64,000 bases of DNA from Candidatus Woesearchaeota archaeon (GCA_937912225.1 CALDOJ010000008.1:32791-96790); one strand, 5' to 3'. Positions 31,635 to 40,312 are shown, numbered from the stretch's first letter. Notes: generated from the sequence alone by a model not told the origin. Program-made: numbers and translations.

Positions 31635-32690
31635 TCACGGTTGATGAGCTGTTTTTTTAAAACCGTTACCAGTATTTATAACTATAATTAATTCGTACGT
31701 CTTATCGGTTAATTGACTTAGTCTAGGAATTATTGCCATTCCTACAGCTCCGCTGGGTTCTGATTCAATTTCTAGTTTATCAAATTGTTTCATGGCATAA
31801 ATTATTTCTTGTTCTTCAACATGATGAATTATTGATCCGTCATTTTTAGCTTTTGTTGAACCTTGTTCTCTTAATTTTGTAATGTTTTCTTGCCAAGATT
31901 CAGAACTATCGCAAATTTTGTCTGCAATAGTATTCTTATTTCCTGAACTTACTGCCATGAAATCTATTGGTAATTTTTTTGCTAATGCTTTTGAATCATC
32001 AAATAACATTCCTGCTCCATACTGAATAATTGCTAAGGTTTTAGGGATGAATCCGTATTGTTCTTTTATTTGATTAATTGTTTCTTTCATTACTTGATTA
32101 TAAGTTGGTTTAAATCCTTCAGTAATATCCATTGAATTTTTCCTAGTTATTTTTTTAAGACCGATTTTCTTTCCAATCTCTAATTCATTCATTTTATCAA
32201 GGCAAGGAGTGTAGTTTGTTTCAAAATTATCAAACCAATATTTTTCTTTAAAATCGACTCTTATTAGTTCTCCACAAAGATATTTTTCCATTTCTAATCG
32301 AAATTGTTTTCCATTTGTATATCTGCCTTTACTATCAGGACCAAGTAATTTGTCATCATAATGTTTAGGATAAAAATTTACAACGATAACTTTTTTTTCT
32401 CCTAATAATTTATTTAGTAAATCTGCGTATGCAAAATCTGCAATTCCTGCGTTACCAGTTGATCCAAGATAGTAAACGAAGTTTTTACCAAAATAATTTT
32501 TTAAATAATGGAAGCCCATCATCCAGCCATGTTTTGCTTTGTATGAGTCAGTTGTGTTATTACTTTCGTCTTTTATTGCAATTCTTTGTGGATTTATTTT
32601 TGTAAATACTATTGGCGTAGTTTTCGGTTTTAATTTAATCCATTCATCAATTAATTGTTTTTGTGTTTTGTTATTTATTTTATTAAACAT
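31635..32690 (-). CDS. PLP-dependent enzyme, fold type II
   Basis: Fold type II PLP enzyme related to threonine synthase, cysteine synthase and serine dehydratases. The PLP Lys is expected in IKDESNNTTDSYKAKHGWMM, the phosphate/substrate loop in GSTGNAGIADFAY, and a C-terminal ESEPSGAVGMAI element matches the family. 351 aa from the ATG at 32690; three upstream codons (start 32699) are possible. It lacks the N-terminal domain of threonine synthase, so the reaction is undetermined. The start overlaps the end of the upstream methyltransferase, so the pair is co-translated. Confidence 0.8.
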   Translation of the reverse strand: MFNKINNKTQKQLIDEWIKLKPKTTPIVFTKINPQRIAIKDESNNTTDSYKAKHGWMMGFHYLKNYFGKNFVYYLGSTGNAGIADFAYADLLNKLLGEKKVIVVNFYPKHYDDKLLGPDSKGRYTNGKQFRLEMEKYLCGELIRVDFKEKYWFDNFETNYTPCLDKMNELEIGKKIGLKKITRKNSMDITEGFKPTYNQVMKETINQIKEQYGFIPKTLAIIQYGAGMLFDDSKALAKKLPIDFMAVSSGNKNTIADKICDSSESWQENITKLREQGSTKAKNDGSIIHHVEEQEIIYAMKQFDKLEIESEPSGAVGMAIIPRLSQLTDKTYELIIVINTGNGFKKTAHQP

Positions 32691-33387
32691 TTGCATCACC
32701 TATTTTTTTTATTATCATTAATCCGTTGTCTAATTGAGCTAAATATGTGCTTCGAACTCTTTTATCACATCTAGAATTTAGTAAGTGTGTTCCGCTAACT
32801 TTTTGTAAGAAATCTTCCATTAAATGTCCGTAATCATTAATATTGTCTGCAACGATTATTCCGCCGAAATTCATTATTGGCAGCAATTTATCTAAATAAA
32901 TTCCGTAATTCTCTTTATCAGCATCAAGAAAGACAAAATCTATTTTTTCATAATTCCAATTGTTTAAAGTTTTAGATATTTTACTTTCAATCACAGTTAT
33001 TTTATTGTTTAAATTTGATTCTAAAAAATTATTTTTAGCTAGTTGTATTTTTTTATCGGATTGTTCTATGGTTTGTACTAAACCTCCTGTATATGTTGAT
33101 GCGTTTGCAAGATGTAATCCTGAATAACCTGCAGAAGTTCCGAGTTCTAAAATTGTTTTTGAGTTTGAATAAAGTAGTAAATAACTTAGAACATTTGCAG
33201 ACATAGGGGGGAGTGATAAAAGATTTTGTTTTTTATCTAATCGTTCTATTTCGTTTAATGTTTTTTGCAAGTATTTTGATTTATTAATTGTAATGTCTGA
33301 ATTTTGAATATTGATATTTAGTCTATCTAAAATCAATTTAGCAATAAACATTGCTTCTTGTTCGTTAAAAGATTGTTTTGTATTCAT
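32683..33387 (-). CDS. Class I SAM O-methyltransferase (COMT-like)
   Basis: 234 aa. SAM-binding motif I is KTILELGTSAGYSGLHLAN, motif II VQTIEQSDKK, and metal-binding residues are expected in DFVFLDADKENYGIYL and GGIIVADNI (motif III). This is the layout of bacterial/plant catechol- and caffeoyl-CoA-type O-methyltransferases, usually Mg-dependent. Upstream and overlapping with the PLP enzyme, suggesting modification of an amino-acid-derived small molecule; that link is inference. A dyad CTACT/AGTAG lies just before the ATG. Confidence 0.86.
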   Translation of the reverse strand: MNTKQSFNEQEAMFIAKLILDRLNINIQNSDITINKSKYLQKTLNEIERLDKKQNLLSLPPMSANVLSYLLLYSNSKTILELGTSAGYSGLHLANASTYTGGLVQTIEQSDKKIQLAKNNFLESNLNNKITVIESKISKTLNNWNYEKIDFVFLDADKENYGIYLDKLLPIMNFGGIIVADNINDYGHLMEDFLQKVSGTHLLNSRCDKRVRSTYLAQLDNGLMIIKKIGDANV

Positions 33388-33390
33388 TTT

Positions 33391-33404
33391 CTACTATGAA
33401 GTAG
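33391..33404. promoter_or_regulatory. Operator-like dyad before the methyltransferase gene
   Basis: CTACTATGAAGTAG: 5-bp arms, located 4-17 nt upstream of the methyltransferase ATG (minus strand) and in the intergenic region shared with a TrmB-type regulator. It resembles the dyad CTACTTTTAAGTAG at 14584-14597. Confidence 0.4.
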
Positions 33405-33460
33405 TGTCTAACAAAGTATATTAACTTTACTTACCCTTTTTGGCAGTATCAATTGAAAAG

Positions 33461-33470
33461 TTTTATATAG
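33461..33470 (+). promoter_or_regulatory. TATA box of the TrmB-type regulator
   Basis: TTTTATATAG, centred about 26 nt before ATG 33491. It supports the downstream start and a leaderless mRNA. Confidence 0.5.
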
Positions 33471-33490
33471 AAGAATACTCTAAAAATAAC

Positions 33491-34222
33491 ATGGAACTAG
33501 AGTTGCTGCAAGAATTAGGATTTACTCCAAGAGAAATTAAAGTCTATTTGGCGCTTTTGGAGCTAGGTTCAACAACAGTCGGACCAATAGCAACAAAGAG
33601 TAAATTACAATCATCAAAAATATATGAAACGTTAGAAAAACTAAAAGAAAAAGGATTAGTTAGTTATGTTATAATATCAAAAACAAAACACTTTCAAGCA
33701 TCTGATCCAAAAGAAATATTAAATATTTTGGATGAAAAAAGAAGAAAATTCAAAGACTTACTAGAAGAACTAAAATTAAAACAAAAATATTCAGAATCAA
33801 AACAAATATCTACAGTCTATGAAGGATTCAAATCATTCAAAGCATTATTTAACAAAATTCTAGATGAACTAAATCATGGAGATGAGTATTGGGCTTTTGC
33901 ATTCAAGAATGAATATCGCTCACCATCAGCTTCAATATTCTTAAGTAATTTTCATAAAAAACTTGAAGATAAAAAAATAGATGATAAAGTATTAGGTCAT
34001 ACATCTGTAAAAAAAATAATAAATAAATCGTTTGAGAAAAACAAGAACATAAATATTAGGTTTACAAAAAATGAAACGCCTCTGGGAGTCATAATAATTA
34101 AAAACAAAGTCATAAATTTAATCTGGGGAGAAAGACCAACAGCTATTGAAATTACTTCTGAACAAATCTACAAACAGTATAGAAACTTTTTCTTAGAACT
34201 ATGGACTAATGCAAAACCATAA
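33491..34222 (+). CDS. TrmB-family transcriptional regulator
   Basis: 243 aa from ATG 33491 (MELELLQELGFTPREIKVYL); a frame extends to 33440 but would cover the TATA box. The N-terminal winged helix is clear: ALLELGSTTVGPIATKSKLQSSKIYETLEKLKEKGLVSYV. A short coiled linker and a C-terminal effector-like domain (YEGFKSFKALFNKIL...INIRFTKNETPLGVIIIKNK) follow, as in TrmB-like sugar-responsive regulators. Divergent from the methyltransferase/PLP enzyme pair, its most likely target. Confidence 0.88.
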   Translation: MELELLQELGFTPREIKVYLALLELGSTTVGPIATKSKLQSSKIYETLEKLKEKGLVSYVIISKTKHFQASDPKEILNILDEKRRKFKDLLEELKLKQKYSESKQISTVYEGFKSFKALFNKILDELNHGDEYWAFAFKNEYRSPSASIFLSNFHKKLEDKKIDDKVLGHTSVKKIINKSFEKNKNINIRFTKNETPLGVIIIKNKVINLIWGERPTAIEITSEQIYKQYRNFFLELWTNAKP

Positions 34223-34338
34223 TTATTTTGCAACTTACAAAATTTATAGAATTTTGAAGTCTCAAAATAAGAACTTATTTTGCAACTTACAAAATTTATA
34301 GAACTTTGAAGTCTTAAAACAAGAACTTATTTTGCAAC
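34223..34338. repeat. 52-bp tandem repeat, two copies plus a 12-bp third
   Basis: Two units (34223-34274 and 34275-34326) differ at three positions; a third unit begins TTATTTTGCAAC at 34327, which is the last codons of the convergent RAM-domain gene. Each unit contains ACTTACAAAATT and AATTTTGAAGT, forming an 11-bp stem with one bulge (one mismatch in copy two). So two terminator-like hairpins lie between convergent genes. It looks like duplication of that gene's 3' end and trailer. Confidence 0.75.
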
Positions 34339-34554
34339 AATCAAAGTACTAGATAATTTAACTTCCGGAAGAGATCGAATCTTTTCCATTACAAAAGTTC
34401 CTGCAGCTTCAGGGTTATTTGCTTCTAATTTAGCAAGGATGTCCCATTCACCAAATAATACATGAGCTTCTTGAATTTCTTTTAATGATAAAAGTTCATC
34501 TAATACTCTTTGTTCATCACATTCTGCCAATGAAATTAACACGTATGCCATCAT
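34327..34554 (-). CDS. Stand-alone Lrp/AsnC ligand-binding (RAM) domain protein
   Basis: 75 aa from ATG 34554, preceded by GGGGTG at SD distance; a GTG three codons upstream is also in frame. The beta-alpha-beta pattern AYVLISLAECDEQRVLDELL, then IQEAHVLFGEWDILAKLEA and FVMEKIRSLPEVKLSSTLIV, is the RAM/Lrp effector domain without a DNA-binding helix. Such single-domain proteins form octameric or larger rings and may bind amino acids or modulate full-length Lrp proteins. Its 3' end seeds the 52-bp tandem repeat. Confidence 0.88.
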   Translation of the reverse strand: MMAYVLISLAECDEQRVLDELLSLKEIQEAHVLFGEWDILAKLEANNPEAAGTFVMEKIRSLPEVKLSSTLIVAK

Positions 34555-34590
34555 ATTTAACACCCCTATTAATTATAAAGAAATACTTTG

Positions 34591-35358
34591 CTATTTTTTA
34601 ATCTTCCGAATAAATGTTAAAAAAGCAGTGTGACCAATGTCTTTCATCTTAGGTTTAAGAATTTCTCCTCTAACATCCCAGACACGTTCCATGATTTCAA
34701 CAGTTTTTTCATGTAAAAATTTATCATTTAACCCTGCAACGAATTTTTGTGTTTGAGTAATATTTGGCGAGTAAGAAACAACAAATCCACCAACTTTTAA
34801 GATTTGTTCAGCAGTCTTTAAAGCTCTCCAAGGTTCAGGAACATCAAGAACGAAAACATCAATATTTTTTTCGTCAACTCCTTTGTAAACATCGCCTTTT
34901 TTTACTTCAACATTTTTTAAATTTAGAGTTTCAATATTTTTCTTTGCAACTTCTAAATGTGCATCATTAACATCATAAGAAACAACTTTTTTTACAAGCA
35001 TACCTAAGAACGAAGATACTGCACCAGAACCTGCGCCTGCATCTAAAACAAATGAATCTTTAGTAAGGCCTGTATAAGTAATAATTGCACCAATATCTTT
35101 TAAGGTAATAATTTGAGCTAATCTTTTTATTTGCTTGTAATGATCAATAAAAACAGGATTTAAGATGATGAATTCTTCTTTACCTGATTTTATAGTTGAA
35201 CCAGCTATTTTTTTCAAATCCTTTTCTTTAATCATGCCATATTGAGTGCTAAAATCTTTATCATCATCAACATAATGTTTTTCAAACTTGGAAAGTCTGA
35301 TACTTCGACCATCAACAGTAGTTTTTCTCTCTTGTTTGATAAGAATTTTTTTTGCCAT
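34591..35358 (-). CDS. trmI: tRNA (adenine-N1)-methyltransferase TrmI
   Basis: 255 aa from ATG 35358; the open frame reaches further upstream only by crossing tRNA-Cys. N-terminal beta domain, then the SAM-binding site SFVLDAGAGSGAVSSFLGML, motif II VVSYDVNDAH, and the conserved VLDVPEPWRALKTAEQIL (D-x-P-x-P-W) followed by GGFVVSYSPNITQTQ. Archaeal TrmI makes m1A at positions 57/58 in the T-loop of tRNAs. The gene begins 12 nt after the 3' end of tRNA-Cys on the same strand, so the tRNA and its modifying enzyme are probably co-transcribed. Confidence 0.93.
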   Translation of the reverse strand: MAKKILIKQERKTTVDGRSIRLSKFEKHYVDDDKDFSTQYGMIKEKDLKKIAGSTIKSGKEEFIILNPVFIDHYKQIKRLAQIITLKDIGAIITYTGLTKDSFVLDAGAGSGAVSSFLGMLVKKVVSYDVNDAHLEVAKKNIETLNLKNVEVKKGDVYKGVDEKNIDVFVLDVPEPWRALKTAEQILKVGGFVVSYSPNITQTQKFVAGLNDKFLHEKTVEIMERVWDVRGEILKPKMKDIGHTAFLTFIRKIKK

Positions 35359-35370
35359 ATTAAGATAAAA

Positions 35371-35443
35371 AGCGGGAGAAGGGATTTGAACCCTCAACCT
35401 AGCGCTTTGCAGGCGCTCGCCTTAGCCGTTTGGCCACTCCCGC
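35371..35443 (-). tRNA. tRNA-Cys (GCA)
   Basis: Minus-strand cloverleaf. Acceptor GCGGGAG/CTCCCGC is followed by T73, the discriminator expected for tRNA-Cys. The anticodon stem AGCGC/GCGCT closes CTGCAAA, giving anticodon GCA. T-arm loop is TTCAAAT. No intron and no encoded CCA. 12 nt upstream of trmI. Confidence 0.95.
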
Positions 35444-35494
35444 GATAAAGAAAACGAACGAGGTTGGTTTTATAAATCTTACTCCTAAAGAAGC

Positions 35495-35872
35495 TTAAGG
35501 ATAATTGTACAAATATTCTTCAACTAACATTATTTTATCTGTTTTAAACCTATAACTAGAAACATCAAAGTAATTTTGTCCTGCTAAACAATCAAATATT
35601 CTAGTCTCAATACCATGTTTATCCCACATATACTTTTTCAAAGTTCTAGCAGAACCTAATCTTTTAGCAACCCACAAACCACCACTATCAGCATTATCAG
35701 GAGTAAATTCTTCTTCTATATTAGTCCAGTCATTCAATACATATTCTAATCGTTTTTCTTCAGGACAATTTCTTAAGCCAACAGAAACTAAATCCTTAGT
35801 TAGAACTTTATAGCCTGTTGGTAACCATAATCCTTCATGTTTTTGAAAATTGATTGGGACTTCTTTAACCAT
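35495..35872 (-). CDS. Hypothetical soluble protein
   Basis: 125 aa, no signal or membrane segment; predicted alpha/beta. Features include NFQKHEGLWLPTGYKVLTKD and SGGLWVAKRLGSARTLKKYM. Not recognized. It lies between tRNA-Cys and tRNA-Arg on the same strand, with a 7-bp hairpin in its short upstream region. Confidence 0.6.
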   Translation of the reverse strand: MVKEVPINFQKHEGLWLPTGYKVLTKDLVSVGLRNCPEEKRLEYVLNDWTNIEEEFTPDNADSGGLWVAKRLGSARTLKKYMWDKHGIETRIFDCLAGQNYFDVSSYRFKTDKIMLVEEYLYNYP

Positions 35873-35882
35873 TTTTCTTTAG

Positions 35883-35902
35883 AAGCAGTAGCAAGACTGC
35901 TT
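35883..35902. promoter_or_regulatory. Hairpin upstream of the 125-aa gene
   Basis: AAGCAGT-AGCAAG-ACTGCTT: perfect 7-bp arms and a 6-nt loop, located 11-30 nt before the ATG at 35872 and after the tRNA-Arg 3' end. Could be a leader structure or a tRNA-linked terminator. Confidence 0.4.
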
Positions 35903-35934
35903 AATCGTCTCACCTTTTTTTTTAATAAAAAAAA

Positions 35935-36009
35935 TGGGCCAAGAGGGATTCGAACCCTCGATCTACAGCTTAGAAGGCTGTCGCCCTATCCAGGCTAGGC
36001 TATAGGCCC
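35935..36009 (-). tRNA. tRNA-Arg (TCT)
   Basis: Minus-strand cloverleaf. The acceptor GGGCCTA pairs with TTGGCCC except at position 6-67, where T faces T, and A73 follows. D stem is GCCT/GGGC. The anticodon stem ACAGC/GCTGT closes CTTCTAA, giving anticodon TCT. T stem GAGGG/CCCTC has loop TTCGAAT. No intron seen; CCA not encoded. Confidence 0.92.
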
Positions 36010-36069
36010 ATGAAGAATTAGATTTTACTTCTGTTTTTAAAGCTTTTCTCTATTTAGAGAGATTTTTTT

Positions 36070-36792
36070 TTAAAGAGAATCATATATTTCTGGAATTTGA
36101 TCAATTCGTTCTAAAGTAATAACTTTTTCTGGTAAGCTTATTCCATTATGTTGTCTTTCATAACCCCAAGTTTCACATGGAATATAAATAACTTTTATTC
36201 CTGCTTCAAGTGCAGGGTTAACATCACTTCTAATTGAGTTTCCAACTTTGTAAACTAACTCTTTGTCCCAGTCTCCAATTATATCTAAAAATCCTTTTGT
36301 ACTTTTTAGTCCGACAATATGAATTTCATCAAAATATTGAGCGATATTATTTACTTCTATTTTTTTTTGTTGAACTCTTTCATCGCCCTTAGTATATAAA
36401 ACGTTTTTATCGCCTTTGGTTTTAATAAATTCTAATACCTCAATAGCTCCAGAAATTAAACCTTGTTCTTTATATCTTTCTTCAGAAAAAGCTTTCATTC
36501 CAATATTATACATTGCTTCTTGATGTTTCTCTTCTATTGGAATTCCTGCTTCTTGACATAAAGTTTCATAAGTCATTCTAAAACTTGTTGGAAATCTTTC
36601 CATTTTAAAACCGATAGTTTTAACGTTTTGCATATCAATTTCTTCTTCTAAATCTAAAATTGTTTTCGGATTAGGAGATTTTGGTCCTAAAACATTAAGT
36701 ATGTATGTTAGCATTTCAACAATAGGATAAGAATAATCGTGTTGATTCCATGCTAATGTATCATCATAGTCAAAAATAAATTTCTTTTTCAT
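36070..36792 (-). CDS. HAD-superfamily hydrolase
   Basis: 240 aa. Motif I FDYDDTLAW (nucleophile Asp and acid/base Asp), motif II LYTKGD with Thr, motif III Lys in the following helix region, and motif IV VGNSIRSDVNPALEAGIKVIYIP. The helical cap between motifs I and II places it among C1-cap phosphatases. Small phosphorylated metabolite substrate likely, identity unknown. SD-like GGGGTTTT before the ATG. Confidence 0.87.
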   Translation of the reverse strand: MKKKFIFDYDDTLAWNQHDYSYPIVEMLTYILNVLGPKSPNPKTILDLEEEIDMQNVKTIGFKMERFPTSFRMTYETLCQEAGIPIEEKHQEAMYNIGMKAFSEERYKEQGLISGAIEVLEFIKTKGDKNVLYTKGDERVQQKKIEVNNIAQYFDEIHIVGLKSTKGFLDIIGDWDKELVYKVGNSIRSDVNPALEAGIKVIYIPCETWGYERQHNGISLPEKVITLERIDQIPEIYDSL

Positions 36793-36970
36793 AATAAAAC
36801 CCCTATTATTTAGAAATCTAGACGATAAGATTTCTCTATCTCGCCTCTTTTTAAGTTTAGTAATACGCTTTCATATTTAAACTTATTTCTTAATTTTTTT
36901 TTCTTTTTGAATTTTATGAAAGTAAATATTCTCTAAAGATTAATAAATAAAATTTAATTCCTAATTTTTA

Positions 36971-37753
36971 ATGAAAAATATTCAAGGAATTGAAGGTTTT
37001 ACAAGAGGATTTTTAGATTTTTATAGAGTTTTTATCAAAGATTTAGAAAAATCAGATTTTTTTAAAAATGAGAATCCTGTAATGAACGAATCTGTTAAAG
37101 TTAAAGAAAAAACTCAGTATATTAGTTTAGGTGCTCCACTCCAACTATGTACTCCTCAAGATGAAGATATTACTTTTAGAGGGACTTATGAACCTCTTTT
37201 AAAAAAACAAACAGAACTTATTGATATTGTTGAAGGTTTAAAAAAAGCTAATGATGTTGATTGTAAGCTTTATTTTCAATTTTTAAATGGAGTAGGTTTG
37301 CCGCATTATGATTTGTTTTTAAATTCTATTAGATTTCCTGTTAGCGATTTTGATGATATTTATATAACTCCTGATTTTGATGATATGGGTGGAGCATTTG
37401 ACCCTAGTTATGATTTATTAAATACTGTTATGTTGTCTTTAACTAATGATTTAACACTTGAAGGAACAGTTTGGGATAAAAATACTTTATGGCTAGTTGC
37501 TGAAAATCCTGACAGAAGAGGTTCAATTCAAATTTCAGATTCCATTGGTGATGGATATTTTTTTTATGATAAAGAAACAGTTTTTACCATGCCTATTTGT
37601 CGAAAAATTAGGTATTCTGATGGGCCAAAAGAAAGTTGTTATACAGGTTCATCAATCGAAGAATTTGTGAGCTTTGATATTAATGACGTTCCAAATGGCG
37701 CTTTAACAAGTTTTTTAGAATTAATTAAACCAATTCCGGATAAATATAGATAA
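36971..37753 (+). CDS. Hypothetical protein, lineage-specific
   Basis: 260 aa, acidic and Asp-rich (VSDFDDIYITPDFDDMGGAF), soluble, no signal peptide. No recognizable motif; the C-terminal half contains short beta strands. Own upstream region of 178 nt, rich in T and A, with several possible TATA elements. Function cannot be assigned. Confidence 0.6.
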   Translation: MKNIQGIEGFTRGFLDFYRVFIKDLEKSDFFKNENPVMNESVKVKEKTQYISLGAPLQLCTPQDEDITFRGTYEPLLKKQTELIDIVEGLKKANDVDCKLYFQFLNGVGLPHYDLFLNSIRFPVSDFDDIYITPDFDDMGGAFDPSYDLLNTVMLSLTNDLTLEGTVWDKNTLWLVAENPDRRGSIQISDSIGDGYFFYDKETVFTMPICRKIRYSDGPKESCYTGSSIEEFVSFDINDVPNGALTSFLELIKPIPDKYR

Positions 37754-37826
37754 TTTTTGTTTAAATTCTGTTTTTTCCTTAAAATTTATAAATAAAAAGA
37801 TAAACTCAAAACTTTAGAGGGATATA

Positions 37827-40247
37827 ATGAGTGAACCTAAATTAAACGGAAAACGTTGGACTAAAGATTTTGAAAAACCAATTTATGATAAATGGAAGAA
37901 GGATAAAAGATATTCTTTTGACAAATCCGATAAAAAACCAATTTATACAATTGATACGCCTCCTCCTTATGTAAACATGCCTGTTCATATTGGTCAAGCT
38001 ACAACTTATGTATTAATGGACTTCTTTGCTCGATTCAGACGAATGACAGGACATAATGTTTTATTTCCTCTAGGTCTTGACAGAAATGGTTTACCTATTG
38101 AAATGGCTGCAGAAAAAAAGTTTAAAGTTAAACTTACAGATATTCCAAGAAAAGATGCTGCAGGTTATTGTGAAAAAATATTAAAAGAAAGTTCATTAGC
38201 ATCAACTGATACCTTCTTAAAAGCAGGAATTAGCTTTAATTCGTGGGAGCTAGGAAAAGAACCAGGAGATATTTATTATACTGATAGTCCTGAGTATCGA
38301 TCTTTAACTCAAGAAACTTTTATTGATATGTGGAATAAAGATTTAATCTACGAAGATAAAAGAGCAAATAATTGGTGTCCTGGATGTCAAACAACTATTG
38401 CTGACGCGGAAATTGAATATGAAGATTTACCAGCTTTCTTTAATGATATAAAATTTAAAGTAAAAGAAACAGGTGAAGATTTAATCATTGCAACAACAAG
38501 ACCTGAATTAATCTGTGCTTGTGGAATGATAATTTTTAATCCAAAAGATGATAGATATAAACATTTAGAAGGCAAAACTGCAATCACTCCTTTATTTGAA
38601 AAAGAAGTTCCAATTAAATCACATACAGCAGCAGAAATTGATAAAGGAACAGGAATCATGATGATGTGTTCTTTTGGAGACGTTACTGATATTAGATTCT
38701 TTAGAGAACATAATCTTGAACCAACTATTGCAATTAATAAAGACGGAACTATGAATGAACATGCTGGGTTTCTAAAAGGCATAAATGTTCGAGAAGCACA
38801 AAGAACAGTTGTTATGGAACTAGAAAAGAAAGGTTTGCTTGTAGGTCAAAAAAGATTAGTTCATAGAACACCAGTTTGTGAACGAAGTAAAGACCCAATT
38901 GAATTTATCAACATGGAAGAATTTTATGTAAAACAAATTGAACATAAAGATAAAATGCGAGAACTCGCAAAAAAATTAAACTTTTATTCTTCAAAAAGCA
39001 GACAAATAATGCTTGATTGGATTGAATCAGTTAGCATTGACTGGCCAATTTCAAGAAGAAGATATTATGCAACTGAAATACCACTTTGGTATGATAGAAA
39101 AAATAATTACACTGCTCTTCCGCCAAAAGGACCTTACTATCAACCTTGGAAAGAAGACCCTCCAAAAGAATGTACTGTTTTTGACAAAGACAGAAAAGAA
39201 ATTGGAACACTCAAAGACTTTCCAAAAAGCAAATGGGTTGGCGAAGTAAGAGTTTTTGATACTTGGTTTGATTCATCAATTACACCATTATACATTATGA
39301 AATATTCAAGAGATGATGAATTTTTTAACAAAGCAAAACCTTGCTCATTAAGACCACAAGGAAAAGAAATTGTTAGAACTTGGCTTTATTACACTGTCTT
39401 AAAAGATTATCTTTTAACAGGAGAATTAATCTTTAAAGATGCTTGGATTAATTATCACATTGTTGACGATGAAGGAAAGAAAATGAGTAAGAGTAAAGGC
39501 AATGTAATTGATCCTCAAAAAGTCTTAGAACAATTCGGAGCAGAACCATTTAGATTATGGAGTGCTGTAGAAGGAAATCTTGACAGAACAGATTTTAGAT
39601 GTTCATTTGACCGAATTGAAGGAGCAGGAAAAACTCTTGCGAAATTTTGGAATGTTGCAAGATTCATAAGTATGTTTCCTGAAGAAAAAGGAAAACATGA
39701 ATTAATGGAAGTTGACAAATGGATAATAACTGAATTAAACATTTTAGTAAGAAATGCAAAAAAACAATTCGAAGTTTATGACTTTCACAACCCAGTTATT
39801 AAATTAAAACATTTCATTTGGGAAACACTTGCATCACATTATATAGAATTAGTAAAAAACAGAGCTTATAATGAAGAAGGAACATTCTCAAAAGAAGAAC
39901 AAAACGGAGCTTTATACACTTTGAATTATTGCTTAGATACTTTACTTAAAGTATTAGCACCAGTTCTACCATTCATCACACATCAAATATTTAATGACTT
40001 AAGAGGAAAAGATGTTCATGCAGAAGAATTCCCAGAAGGAAAAGAAGAATTCAAAGTTGAATTTACAACTGCAGATATTGTTGAAGCTAATGGTGCGATT
40101 TGGAAGCATAAAAAAGATAATGAAATGAGTTTAAGAGATGAATTAGATGTTGTAACAATTCCAGAAATCTTAAAATCATTAGAAAAAGATCTTCAATCAA
40201 TGCACAAAATTAAAACCGTGAAATTTGGTAAAGAAACTAAGATTTGA
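37827..40247 (+). CDS. valS: Valyl-tRNA synthetase
   Basis: 806 aa class I synthetase. HIGH-type motif is VHIGQ in PPPYVNMPVHIGQATTYV, and KMSKS is in DDEGKKMSKSKGNVIDPQKV. The editing domain shows IIATTRPELICACGMI and the zinc-like CPGCQTTIADAE. The segment CSLRPQGKEIVRTWLYYTV is diagnostic of archaeal-type ValRS rather than IleRS. The length is close to that of other archaeal ValRS. SD-like GAGGG precedes the ATG. Followed by two hairpins and a T-tract. Confidence 0.93.
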   Translation: MSEPKLNGKRWTKDFEKPIYDKWKKDKRYSFDKSDKKPIYTIDTPPPYVNMPVHIGQATTYVLMDFFARFRRMTGHNVLFPLGLDRNGLPIEMAAEKKFKVKLTDIPRKDAAGYCEKILKESSLASTDTFLKAGISFNSWELGKEPGDIYYTDSPEYRSLTQETFIDMWNKDLIYEDKRANNWCPGCQTTIADAEIEYEDLPAFFNDIKFKVKETGEDLIIATTRPELICACGMIIFNPKDDRYKHLEGKTAITPLFEKEVPIKSHTAAEIDKGTGIMMMCSFGDVTDIRFFREHNLEPTIAINKDGTMNEHAGFLKGINVREAQRTVVMELEKKGLLVGQKRLVHRTPVCERSKDPIEFINMEEFYVKQIEHKDKMRELAKKLNFYSSKSRQIMLDWIESVSIDWPISRRRYYATEIPLWYDRKNNYTALPPKGPYYQPWKEDPPKECTVFDKDRKEIGTLKDFPKSKWVGEVRVFDTWFDSSITPLYIMKYSRDDEFFNKAKPCSLRPQGKEIVRTWLYYTVLKDYLLTGELIFKDAWINYHIVDDEGKKMSKSKGNVIDPQKVLEQFGAEPFRLWSAVEGNLDRTDFRCSFDRIEGAGKTLAKFWNVARFISMFPEEKGKHELMEVDKWIITELNILVRNAKKQFEVYDFHNPVIKLKHFIWETLASHYIELVKNRAYNEEGTFSKEEQNGALYTLNYCLDTLLKVLAPVLPFITHQIFNDLRGKDVHAEEFPEGKEEFKVEFTTADIVEANGAIWKHKKDNEMSLRDELDVVTIPEILKSLEKDLQSMHKIKTVKFGKETKI

Positions 40248-40254
40248 TTTCCTC

Positions 40255-40310
40255 AAAAACAAAATGTTTTTGGGACACCAGCAGTGAACTGCGGAGTGTT
40301 TTTATTTTTT
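40255..40310 (+). terminator. Double-hairpin terminator after valS
   Basis: Hairpin one: CAAAAACA/TGTTTTTG with an AAA loop (about 40255-40272). Hairpin two: ACACC-A-GCAG, loop TGAA, CTGC-G-G-A-GTGT (40275-40299), followed directly by TTTTTATTTTTT. Intrinsic-terminator-like on the plus strand, between the convergent valS and HD-domain genes. Confidence 0.6.
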
Positions 40311-40312
40311 CT

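Noticed and set aside
33440..33490. TTG start upstream of the TrmB-type regulator
   Set aside because: The extra codons include the TATA box; ATG 33491 is correctly spaced.
34223..34338. CRISPR array
   Set aside because: Units are contiguous with no variable spacers, and no cas genes are present.
35242..35448. Plus-strand frame of 68 codons
   Set aside because: Antisense of the trmI 5' region and tRNA-Cys.
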